From positions 78,411 to 142,410 of the forward strand of contig DLHT01000018.1 of the NCBI GenBank assembly GCA_002483365.1: a stretch of DNA of 64,000 nt, written 5' to 3'. Positions within the stretch are counted from its first letter, which is position 1, and the number at the start of each line of letters is the position of its first letter. The translations under genes and the position numbers were made by a program. Source of the stretch: Cellvibrio sp. UBA7661 (GTDB lineage: Bacteria > Pseudomonadota > Gammaproteobacteria > Pseudomonadales > Cellvibrionaceae). Below are positions 53,728 through 62,076 of this stretch, one piece after another. The notes under the pieces were generated by a model. It saw only the letters and a program-made list of their open reading frames with translations, had not been told where the DNA came from and made no database searches.

Positions 53728-54732
53728 ATGAAAACAAAATCTGGCTCACACGCTGTATGGACATTACTGATCGTGTTGATGATGTGCGTATCTGTTTTTG
53801 CTTCTGCAACAGAAATCGTCAAGGAAAAAACCTGCACCGCAATTCAAAATGCTATCAATAAATTACCTCCCGAAGGTGGTGAAGTAGTACTGCCTGCAGG
53901 AACCTATGTATGCACGCATCCTATCGTCATTGATCGCAACAATATCAGCTTACGCGGTATGGGAGCGGCGAGTTTGTTGCGCCTTGCCGACAATATAAAT
54001 GCCCCTGTCATTGTGATGGGCACTACTGAAAATATTCCCAGCCGTGCCGTGCGCCATATTCGTGTGAAAGAATTAATGATCGATGGTAACCGCGCAAACC
54101 AAACTTCTGAATGCATGGGAGGCCCATGCAGTAATGAATTTCCATTGCGCAACAATGGTATTAGCATTCGCCGCTGCGTTGATTGCACCGTGCAATCAGT
54201 GACGGTATTTGGTGCTATGTCTGGAGGCTTGGTGACCGAACTTGGCTGTCGTCGTCTAACCGTACGCGATTACACATCCTATGATAATGAGTTCGACGGC
54301 CTTGCCGGGTACGAAACTGAAGACAGTACTTTCTCAGGCATTCATTTATACGGAAACAAAGCAGCCGGAATTTCAACCGACATAAAATTTAACAACAATA
54401 AATTTTATGATGTGACGATTGCAGACAATCGCACAGTAGGCATTTTCATGCGCGACTCGCTGGATAATTCATTCACCAATTTACATATCCGCGATAACGC
54501 ACAGCACGGAATTTTCCTTGCACAGGTTAATACTGACCCAACTACCGCTGCAACGGGAAATACATTTACCGGAGTAGTTATCTCGCGTTCAGGCGGCATG
54601 GGTGTTTTGGCAAATGATGCATCCTGCATTAACAATATGTTGGTTGGCGCGCAGTTTATTAACAATAAGCGCGGATGCATTAGCGAAGCCACATCCGGTT
54701 TGGTAGAAAATATAGGTGCTATTTGCCGCTAG
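53728..54732 (+). CDS. Secreted right-handed beta-helix protein (pectate-lyase-like fold)
   Basis: The 334-residue protein has a signal peptide (about residues 1-27, ending FASATE), then CTAIQNAINKLPPEGGEVVLPAGTY, the typical first coils of a pectate-lyase-superfamily beta helix. Repeated coils rich in Asn, Gly and Val (NNISLRGMG, NNGISIRRC, GIFMRDSLDNSFTNLHI) run to the C terminus. The fold suggests polysaccharide lyase, hydrolase or epimerase activity, but no catalytic residues can be assigned. GTGAGG lies before the ATG at 53728; the upstream frame start at 53707 is less likely. Confidence 0.83.
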   Translation: MKTKSGSHAVWTLLIVLMMCVSVFASATEIVKEKTCTAIQNAINKLPPEGGEVVLPAGTYVCTHPIVIDRNNISLRGMGAASLLRLADNINAPVIVMGTTENIPSRAVRHIRVKELMIDGNRANQTSECMGGPCSNEFPLRNNGISIRRCVDCTVQSVTVFGAMSGGLVTELGCRRLTVRDYTSYDNEFDGLAGYETEDSTFSGIHLYGNKAAGISTDIKFNNNKFYDVTIADNRTVGIFMRDSLDNSFTNLHIRDNAQHGIFLAQVNTDPTTAATGNTFTGVVISRSGGMGVLANDASCINNMLVGAQFINNKRGCISEATSGLVENIGAICR

Positions 54733-54820
54733 GTTCGTACGGCTTTTCGATTGGTGATGTGTTATTGATTGGTCGATGTGTTCAGCTTTAGATGTGTGTG
54801 TACAGGATGTAGTTACAACC

Positions 54821-54857
54821 GCTCGCGACCACGTTTGGTCGCGAGCATTTTTATTTT
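54821..54857 (+). terminator. Terminator after the beta-helix gene
   Basis: GCTCGCGACCA and TGGTCGCGAGC form an 11-bp stem with CGTT as loop, followed by ATTTTTATTTTT. It lies 88 bases past the stop and just before the convergent kdpE-like gene. Confidence 0.9.
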
Positions 54858-54863
54858 TGAGAG

Positions 54864-55553
54864 TTAGTTTTCAACATTAGGTAAAAAGCGATAACCAACG
54901 CCTGGCTCTGTTTCAATGTAGCGAGGATTGGAGGGGTCATCACCTAATTTGGTGCGTAAACGTGCAATAAAAATACGCAAGTAATGGGTGTCTTCTACAT
55001 GGGTTCCACCCCAAATTTCACGCAATAATTGTTGCTGCGTGACCAGGCGGCCTGCGTTATTGATGAGCCGCTTTAACAATTCAAATTCTTTGCGCGATAG
55101 TTTTGCAACTTCACCATCCACAACCAGTTTCCGCTCTTGTAAATCAATCAGGACACGCTCATCCTGAAATTTATGCACGCTTTCTACGCTGGGCCCAAAG
55201 GCTTTTATCAGCCCCCGGATACGCGCCAGTAACTCCTGAATGCCGAATGGTTTTACAACATAATCATTGGCGCCTTGGTCAAGCGCTTGCACAATTTCTG
55301 ATTCACGGTTGCGTACAGATAATACGATGATGGGTTGATGAAAAAAATCGCGCAATTTCTTCAGAACAACCTGCCCATCAAGATCGGGCAACCCCATATC
55401 CAAAATGATCAGATCCGGTGATTCTTCCGCTGCTATAGTCAGCCCCTGACGGCCATTATCAGCCTCACGGATAACATAACCTTGTGCAGTCAGACCGATT
55501 TGCAGGAAACGACGAATTTGGGGTTCGTCATCAATAATCAAAATTTTGCTCAT
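54864..55553 (-). CDS. KdpE-like OmpR-family response regulator
   Basis: This 229-residue DNA-binding regulator has a receiver domain with phosphoacceptor Asp52 (LILDMGLPD) and the acidic pair DDE at residues 8-10, and a winged-helix OmpR-type C-terminal domain (about 130-225, ending GVGYRFLP). It best resembles KdpE. ATG at 55553 gives the normal MSKILIIDDE start; the frame is open to 55595. It lies 70 bases downstream of the kdpD-like gene and converges with the beta-helix gene. No kdpFABC genes are present in the window. Confidence 0.88.
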   Translation of the reverse strand: MSKILIIDDEPQIRRFLQIGLTAQGYVIREADNGRQGLTIAAEESPDLIILDMGLPDLDGQVVLKKLRDFFHQPIIVLSVRNRESEIVQALDQGANDYVVKPFGIQELLARIRGLIKAFGPSVESVHKFQDERVLIDLQERKLVVDGEVAKLSRKEFELLKRLINNAGRLVTQQQLLREIWGGTHVEDTHYLRIFIARLRTKLGDDPSNPRYIETEPGVGYRFLPNVEN

Positions 55554-55623
55554 AGCGACTCCGTTTAGGAGGACGAGTATAACTATCCAACGCAAGTGCC
55601 AGTGTTATATCGCTGTTAAATAT

Positions 55624-57150
55624 TTATTCTTCTGTTTTAGGCAATTGCTGCGAGTTTTGCTCATGAATAGGGAGCTCGATGCGCAAACAACACCCGGGAT
55701 TGTACTTGTTACCAATTCGTTTGGGGTTAGCCTGAATCCTGACTGTCCCTCCATGGGCAACTACCATTCCGCGGCAGATGGTCAAGCCAAGGCCGCTGCC
55801 GGATTTACGGCGGTCACCTTTTTCTGCTGTATGAAAACGCTCAAATACTTTTTCGCGTTCGTCTTCCGGAATTCCGGTTCCCTGATCGCAAATCAGGATA
55901 ATAATTTTATTGTTCTCTGTTGTACATTCAATATCAATACTGGCATCAGGAGGAGAGAATTTAATAGCGTTATCGATAATATTAAAAATTGCCTGCTCTA
56001 AAAATGCCGCATGCACATACAGCGAAGGCATGTCCGGACTGATCGATTCGGTTAAATAATTTCTTATTAAAAGGGGGCGCAAACGCTTTTTAACTACCCC
56101 AAGGATCTCTTCGATGCTGACCCAATCACATTCCAGTTTCATTTGCCCAAAGCCAAGGCGGGTCATATCCAGCAAGTTTTGGGTATAGCGATTAAGCCGC
56201 TCAGCCTCTTCCAGCACTGTACTTAACAACTCTTTTGTTTGCTGTTTATCCAAGTGCTCACCAAACTCAAGCACAGTTGATGTTGCGCCAATCATGGTTG
56301 TCAATGGGGTGCGAAAGTCATGTGAAACCGAAGAGAGCAGCGATGAGCGCAGCAATTCATTTTCTTTGGCAATTTTTTCTTTTTCCAAGTCGGCCGCTAA
56401 TCGTGTACGTTCCAACGAGATATTTACCTGATGTAGTAACAATAAAAAAATGTCACGCGGTAAGTGTGGAATATTTTCAGCAGCAATTCTCAAAAGACCT
56501 ATCACTTGGCGGGAACTATACAAAAAGTACACGTCATGTTCTTGTTCAAGTTCAGGAATTTTTTTAATGACTTCATCTGTTAAACGCAACTCCAGTAATT
56601 CTTCCAAATACGTTTTGCGTAAATTGGTGAGCCGACGGATCATCGGATGGGTGGCCCAGTTATCATCGTGAGTAATGAGCACACAATGTTCACGCCAAGG
56701 CTTGAGCGCATCGCGTAAGGCTTCTATTACATCTTTGGTGTCGATCGCTTTCGGGAGGCGCTCTAGCAATTCCAATTCAATATCCGTCATGAACTCACGC
56801 ATGCGAATTTTCTGGACATTTTTTTTATGTTTGGTAGCCATGTATCCCACCAAAACGGATGTCAACAAAAACAAAGAGATTGTCAGGAGGTCTTCATCCT
56901 GATGGATCATTATTGATCCATAAGGTTCGGCAAAAAAGAAACTGAATGCAAAAAAACTGGACAGCGCATTAATGATTGCCAACTCTACTGTTACATTGAT
57001 GGCAATAAAAACAACCATCACGATATACAGCAATGGAACATTCGCCTTGGGAAGGGAGTCGGTCACCAAAAAAGCAAAGGGTGTTAATAACCAGGGAAAT
57101 AATATTCCAATGGGGTAGGCGAATTTACGCAGTAATTGTTCTGTGTTCAT
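55624..57150 (-). CDS. KdpD-like sensor histidine kinase, N-terminally reduced
   Basis: This 508-residue kinase has four membrane helices (about residues 10-105) of the DUF4118 type, as in KdpD, a GAF-like linker (about 130-260), a HisKA domain with His277 in VSHDFRTPLT, and an ATPase domain with N, G1 and G2 boxes (NIIDNAIKF, DQGTGIP, GSGLGL). The large cytoplasmic N-terminal region of KdpD (KdpD and USP domains) is missing. Its ATG at 57150 overlaps the trkH stop by one base (TAATG), so translation is coupled to the potassium transporter. Confidence 0.9.
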   Translation of the reverse strand: MNTEQLLRKFAYPIGILFPWLLTPFAFLVTDSLPKANVPLLYIVMVVFIAINVTVELAIINALSSFFAFSFFFAEPYGSIMIHQDEDLLTISLFLLTSVLVGYMATKHKKNVQKIRMREFMTDIELELLERLPKAIDTKDVIEALRDALKPWREHCVLITHDDNWATHPMIRRLTNLRKTYLEELLELRLTDEVIKKIPELEQEHDVYFLYSSRQVIGLLRIAAENIPHLPRDIFLLLLHQVNISLERTRLAADLEKEKIAKENELLRSSLLSSVSHDFRTPLTTMIGATSTVLEFGEHLDKQQTKELLSTVLEEAERLNRYTQNLLDMTRLGFGQMKLECDWVSIEEILGVVKKRLRPLLIRNYLTESISPDMPSLYVHAAFLEQAIFNIIDNAIKFSPPDASIDIECTTENNKIIILICDQGTGIPEDEREKVFERFHTAEKGDRRKSGSGLGLTICRGMVVAHGGTVRIQANPKRIGNKYNPGCCLRIELPIHEQNSQQLPKTEE

Positions 57151-58601
57151 TATGCTCGCCAAAATGCAGGAGTAAACAATACAAGAATTGTCAAAAATTC
57201 CAACCGCCCCAATAGCATTCCTGCAGAGAGCGCCCATTTTGCGGTATCACTTAAACTGGAAAAATTACCAGAAGGGCCAATAATAGGGCCTAACCCGGGG
57301 CCTACGTTCATTAGCGCTGTTGCAGAACCCGTAAAGCTTGTTACCAGATCCAATCCGGTTAGCGCGAGTATGGCGGCGATGACTACCAAGCAGGCCGCCA
57401 TCAAAAACATATATGAAATAGAAGATGCAATAATTTCGGAGCTGATTAAACGGTTGTTATAGCGGCGACTGATAATGGCGCGAGGATGGATTGCAGTCAT
57501 TATTTGTTCTTTTACCAAACCGGCAAAAATCTGCAAACGGAACACTTTTATTCCGCCTGTGGTAGAACCGGAACAGCCTCCAATAAAGGTGACAAAGAAG
57601 AAAATCACCAACGCCAAGGGCCCCCAAAGTTGGTAGTCGCCCGATGCAAAACCGGTTGTCGTGATCACAGACACCAAATTAAAACAGGCCATCGTCAATG
57701 CACGGAGTGGTTCCATCTGGTCTGTAACGATCAATTGTATCGTCAAGACGGTTGTTGTCATGGCTACCGCCCACAGTAATCCACGCACTTGGGTATCGCT
57801 AAATATCACCCATTTTTTATTCACCAATAAGCGTACAAACAGCACAAATGGAAATGCGCCAGCCAACATAAAAACAACAGCGATCCAATGGATCAGCAAG
57901 CTATCAAACTGGGCAAATGAACTGTCTGATGTAGAAAATCCACCTGTAGAAACGGTTGTCATTGCATGATTGATTGCATTGAAAATATCCATTCCTGCCA
58001 ACCAAAATGCCAAACAACAAATTAATGAGAGCAAAATATAAGAATAGATAATCATTGCCATCAGGCTTTGCGCTCGCGGCATGGCTTTATCTGACCAGTC
58101 CGATGATTCTGTCTTAAACAGGCGCATGCCACCCACACGCAAGAATGGCAATACAGCAATCGCCATTCCGATAATCCCAACCCCACCAATCCAATTGAGC
58201 ATGGAGCGCCAGAGCAAAATATCTTTAGGCAGCGTATCTAAGCCCGCCATAACGGACGAACCAGTCGATGTCACACCTGAAACTGCCTCAAATACGGCAT
58301 CGGCAATACTGAGTGGATGATCAATCAGGATAAAAGGTAGCGCGCTAAAGAGAGAAACACCGGTCCACGCGGTCGTGGTGATTAAAAACACCTGCCGGGG
58401 CTGCATGAAATCCAAACGGGATTTTTTACCGATTATAAGAAAAACAATTCCTGCAATACTGGTGATGGTTGCCGAAGAAAAAAATGCAAGCTGATTATCA
58501 CTGTTATAGGTTATAGATAACGCCAGCGGCACCAACATAAACAACGCAAGAATGTTCAGGATTGCGCCCAAAATCAGCAGCGTAGGCCCCAATAATTTCA
58601 T
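57150..58601 (-). CDS. TrkH/KtrB-type potassium uptake membrane subunit
   Basis: This 483-residue transporter has four repeated pore segments. Filter-region signatures are VTSTGSSVM, TTVSTGGFSTSD, VITTTGFASGDY and MNVGPGLGP, each with the conserved Gly, and the loop GGCSGSTTGGIKVFR is present. It imports potassium with a cytoplasmic Trk/Ktr regulator encoded elsewhere; no trkA-like gene lies in the window. ATG at 58601 is preferred over TTG at 58631. Overlap with the KdpD-like kinase gene ties regulation to transport. Confidence 0.92.
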   Translation of the reverse strand: MKLLGPTLLILGAILNILALFMLVPLALSITYNSDNQLAFFSSATITSIAGIVFLIIGKKSRLDFMQPRQVFLITTTAWTGVSLFSALPFILIDHPLSIADAVFEAVSGVTSTGSSVMAGLDTLPKDILLWRSMLNWIGGVGIIGMAIAVLPFLRVGGMRLFKTESSDWSDKAMPRAQSLMAMIIYSYILLSLICCLAFWLAGMDIFNAINHAMTTVSTGGFSTSDSSFAQFDSLLIHWIAVVFMLAGAFPFVLFVRLLVNKKWVIFSDTQVRGLLWAVAMTTTVLTIQLIVTDQMEPLRALTMACFNLVSVITTTGFASGDYQLWGPLALVIFFFVTFIGGCSGSTTGGIKVFRLQIFAGLVKEQIMTAIHPRAIISRRYNNRLISSEIIASSISYMFLMAACLVVIAAILALTGLDLVTSFTGSATALMNVGPGLGPIIGPSGNFSSLSDTAKWALSAGMLLGRLEFLTILVLFTPAFWRA

Positions 58602-58656
58602 AATATCCAACTTAAGCCAAATGACACCCAATGAATGTAGCGCATTTTAAACCTAA

Positions 58657-58664
58657 GGGTAGGG
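58657..58664 (+). other. KOPS-like octamer nearest to dif
   Basis: GGGTAGGG matches the FtsK-orienting consensus GGGNAGGG and points toward the dif site 3.3 kb to the right. Confidence 0.6.
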
Positions 58665-58730
58665 CGAGCCTATGGGGAGGCGGTATATATTTCGTAAAAC
58701 CCCATAAACAGCTGCTTAGGAGGCACCCCA

Positions 58731-61700
58731 TCAGTAAGGTTGGGTGATCTCTGCATAAATCAATGTGACATACAGATTCACTATATGCGGCGATTGCTGC
58801 ATAAAAACAGTCAAATCTGTTTCTATACCCAAGCTGTTCATCTGGGATTTGCGCTCTTGTATATAACGGGCTGCTGCGCGTTCAAGCACATCACGAAATA
58901 CCAATGGTTTTTGGAATCGCATTTGCGGATTATTAATGCAGAACTGCGTATATGCATAAAGGGCTTCTACTACGGCACTTTTGTAATAGGCAGGATAGAG
59001 CCTATGGGTAAGCTGATCGATCAAATGTGCAAAGCTTTCTTCTCCCGGGGTCATAGATTTGCGAATCGTTTTACAGTCCAGATTAAAACTTCCACCCGAC
59101 GCATTACTGAATAGCAATGTCTCGGCAAACATTAAGCTATGCCAAATATCTTTAAGGAAGTTTGCATCGAAATGGGTAATCAATCCGCGCGCTGTACGCC
59201 ACTCAAGCCAGTCGGTATCCATTGCATCCGAGAGCACGGGATTTTCATCATCGATATTGTCATTGTGATGAATTTTATAGGGGGTTACATGATTAATCCC
59301 TTGGGAAAACACTTTCTTGCGCGATGTTAAGATTGCGCGAATTTTCTTATACAGCCTGGCAGGTGATTGCAAGCCAAGCCACTCAAGCATACTCACATCT
59401 TCAGCATCACCTTTGTCCATTGCGCAGAGCAACATGAAGTTGCGCAATTGAACTGAATGTAAACCATTAAACAAGTTAGGCTCGGAGCGGATTAATGAGC
59501 CTATTGCAGAAATTAATTCTTGCACTAACGTGCGTTCTAATAAGTCAGGAAATAATTGCCGTACACTTTCAAAGTAGGTGGCATTGGAAAATGACTGATC
59601 GACTTTAATTTCTGTATGATTGTTGTCACCAACGGTGATAGTCAAATTACGTGCAGCCAGCAAGGTCAGGCTATCAGAAAGATCAGTGAGCGTATAATTC
59701 AATTGTGAAAAGCAGAAACGGGCAAGCAACCAGTAATTGACTTTTTGTGATCGATAAAAAACATCACGAATTAAATCTTTTACTGTGACTTCTGCTCCGT
59801 TAATTCCAATGTTATCAGACAGCTTATGATTTTTTACATACAGCGAAAATTTTCGATAAGTAATAATGTCGCTTTCGGTATAGAAATTTTCCAGCAATGA
59901 AGCTGCCGCAGGCTCTAATTGCTCGGCCGTTAAAGCATCATCAGTCACAATGGCCTGCAATTGGTTATTGAGTGAAGCAATATGAAAATAGGGGATAGAT
60001 AGACTATTTACACGTGAAGCGCGATGAGCAAGATTAGCCGAAGCATAACCAACATATTCATATTCAGTACGCAATTGATATGCGCGCAAAGCTTCAAATA
60101 ATAATTCTGCATTGGGCACTTTGTACAGACGATGATCCATCATTAAAGTAAATACAGCAACTTCGGAACTGAGCCAGTTTTTATAAATGAAATGGATTTC
60201 TTGCGCTAAACTTTCAATAACCCATTGTGCATCGTAACGGCGATAATCCTCTCGTTCGCTTTGCAGCCAGGACAAGCTTAAATAAATTTTATTATTGATT
60301 TCATAAGTTTGCGATGTAGCCAAACTTTGCACCCGGCGTCGTGGCCTACCACTCAGTCCCAAGGCTTTATTCTCACCAATGTGAGCATAGGCTTCCATTA
60401 AGCTGGAGGCTGAGATCACTCCCATCGGCTTTATATCTTGCAAGCTTTCTGCGATAACACCGTATTTCGCAAGGTGTTGTTTAATAGTATCGTTTTCAGC
60501 AAGCACCACTAATGCAATATTGGATTTAATAAACCGGGTAGAGCGCCTGCGCATTTTCAATGGATCAAGATCGTCCGTGCTCACCAAGCCTTCGTCTAGC
60601 ATCAATCCAGTCAAATACAAACTTTGGGCCCACACAAGTGGAATATTTTCATTGGGGATGCGCGTTTGTGATCGAGGATTCTTTTTTTCCGCTTCTACAT
60701 TTTCTAATGGCAAATAGTAAAGCTCTGGTAATAAACCTATACCGTTCACATGAACCATTAGCGATTCCAATTTTTTGCGATAATGTTTCGCAGTTGCTTC
60801 GCTGCCATCAAATAAAGCGGTGATATAGAGATAAGTAAAAAAAAGTGGCCACTCAGATTCTACGTTATCAAAATTTCCCAGCTCATCGTGCTCATAATAA
60901 ATACGCGAGCTTTCCTCTAGTACGGTTTGGTGCCCATCCCATAAGAAACGTTTACAGCCATAATTGCCGCCTAACTTGGTCAAAACAGCATCGCGTGTCT
61001 GGGTTGCGAGTGTTTCCTTACCAACTGCAAATGCAGGGAAGCCAATAATACTTAACAGGGCGCTGTCTGTTTCTTTCGACAAAGATTCCCGTGGCAAAAG
61101 TGAGGCGAGGGTGGTTCTGGCAAGAGAAATTGCATCGGCAATTACATGGATCGTTGCCCTTTTGTCCGCATGTTTTCCAAACAAATTAAATCCATCCAAT
61201 GCCTGTAAAGCCGCTTTGGCCATGCCCACAGAACTGGCATTAATTTCTGTTTTACCGTTATTAACTTTGTTGCCTCGCTCCCAGATTCCATAGTCAGGTG
61301 TACGGTAAGCGCTGGCGATGTAATAAACCAGGTTTTGGATAAAATCCACCTCGTCTTGCGTACACACAATACGCAACCCGGAGGCGCTCATTTGCGCCAA
61401 CATCAGTAGAAATAAAGAGGTCGCATCAATCTGCAAATGCCCCCAGGCATCATCAGCGACGACGGGTAAACCGGTAGCAGTATCGTATTTCGCGTGAAGT
61501 GCATCGCGGTTATCCAGCGAGTGTTTGAATTTTTCGACTTTTTGCGCCTGACGCATCATTGACTGCAACAAACCGCGCATCAGTTTGATAGTGGCTTGTT
61601 CAAGCTGGTCACATTTATGCTCTTCGCCTTGGTGCCTGCAAGCGATGGACAATGTCCACACACAGATAATCGAATAGACGTTATCGCGCACCCATGCGTC

Positions 61701-61826
61701 GGTGTAATCACCGTGATTATTAATAGCGGTACTGGCAGGAAGCAGCCCGGTAACAGGATGCTGTTTACTAAGAATGACTGTTTCGACTTCAGCGTACACA
61801 CGCTCTAACAGTTGTTTGTGCTTCAT
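58731..61826 (-). CDS. Phosphorylase kinase alpha/beta-like protein with GH15 domain
   Basis: This 1031-residue protein resembles, from memory, the alpha and beta regulatory subunits of eukaryotic phosphorylase kinase over its whole length. Shared stretches include HPVTGLLPAS (23-32), DAWVRDNVYSI (43-53), KLMRGLLQSMMRQ (81-93), VEKFKHS, WGHLQIDATSLFL (128-140) and SASGLRI. The GH15-like acid residue is Glu183 in GIWERG. MTPGEESF near residue 922 matches the conserved C-terminal domain of those subunits. There is no farnesylation or obvious calmodulin motif. The open frame runs to 61916 and into dif, so ATG at 61826 is preferred. It may bind or hydrolyse an alpha-glucan; function is unknown. 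Confidence 0.82.
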   Translation of the reverse strand: MKHKQLLERVYAEVETVILSKQHPVTGLLPASTAINNHGDYTDAWVRDNVYSIICVWTLSIACRHQGEEHKCDQLEQATIKLMRGLLQSMMRQAQKVEKFKHSLDNRDALHAKYDTATGLPVVADDAWGHLQIDATSLFLLMLAQMSASGLRIVCTQDEVDFIQNLVYYIASAYRTPDYGIWERGNKVNNGKTEINASSVGMAKAALQALDGFNLFGKHADKRATIHVIADAISLARTTLASLLPRESLSKETDSALLSIIGFPAFAVGKETLATQTRDAVLTKLGGNYGCKRFLWDGHQTVLEESSRIYYEHDELGNFDNVESEWPLFFTYLYITALFDGSEATAKHYRKKLESLMVHVNGIGLLPELYYLPLENVEAEKKNPRSQTRIPNENIPLVWAQSLYLTGLMLDEGLVSTDDLDPLKMRRRSTRFIKSNIALVVLAENDTIKQHLAKYGVIAESLQDIKPMGVISASSLMEAYAHIGENKALGLSGRPRRRVQSLATSQTYEINNKIYLSLSWLQSEREDYRRYDAQWVIESLAQEIHFIYKNWLSSEVAVFTLMMDHRLYKVPNAELLFEALRAYQLRTEYEYVGYASANLAHRASRVNSLSIPYFHIASLNNQLQAIVTDDALTAEQLEPAAASLLENFYTESDIITYRKFSLYVKNHKLSDNIGINGAEVTVKDLIRDVFYRSQKVNYWLLARFCFSQLNYTLTDLSDSLTLLAARNLTITVGDNNHTEIKVDQSFSNATYFESVRQLFPDLLERTLVQELISAIGSLIRSEPNLFNGLHSVQLRNFMLLCAMDKGDAEDVSMLEWLGLQSPARLYKKIRAILTSRKKVFSQGINHVTPYKIHHNDNIDDENPVLSDAMDTDWLEWRTARGLITHFDANFLKDIWHSLMFAETLLFSNASGGSFNLDCKTIRKSMTPGEESFAHLIDQLTHRLYPAYYKSAVVEALYAYTQFCINNPQMRFQKPLVFRDVLERAAARYIQERKSQMNSLGIETDLTVFMQQSPHIVNLYVTLIYAEITQPY

Positions 61827-61915
61827 AGGCTCTTCGCGGTTAAGCCGAAGAGTCACTGATGGAAAGCAAAATATAAGGGAGCAACTATAACCCTTTGATT
61901 TTTCTATAATACTCA

Positions 61916-61943
61916 ATTTAACATAATATACATTATGCGCAAT
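61916..61943. other. dif site (XerCD recombination site), prophage boundary
   Basis: The first 26 of 28 bases match the reverse complement of the E. coli dif site exactly. The XerD arm ATTTAACATAA (61916-61926), central TATACA (61927-61932) and XerC arm TTATGCGCAAT (61933-61943) are all visible; only the last two bases differ from the E. coli arm. Filamentous-phage genes begin to the right, so this is a hybrid attachment site. The divergent XerC arm lies on the phage side. Confidence 0.93.
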
Positions 61944-62076
61944 TAAGTATTATCCCCAACACCTGACTCTTCGGAAATTTAAGGTATTTGTGTGTTGATT
62001 GCTGTGCGCCAGACAGACTCATGCATTCGCCACTAGCGCTTAAGCTCGATTGTCATTCAATTAGTTTAAATAAAAT

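Noticed and set aside
54864..57150. Regulators of a KdpFABC potassium ATPase
   Set aside because: No kdpF, kdpA, kdpB or kdpC gene is in the window; the kinase is coupled to trkH instead.
61827..61916. 30-residue N-terminal extension of the phosphorylase-kinase-like protein to TTG at 61916
   Set aside because: It would run into the dif site and adds residues with no family resemblance; ATG at 61826 starts just before the conserved HPVTGLL region.
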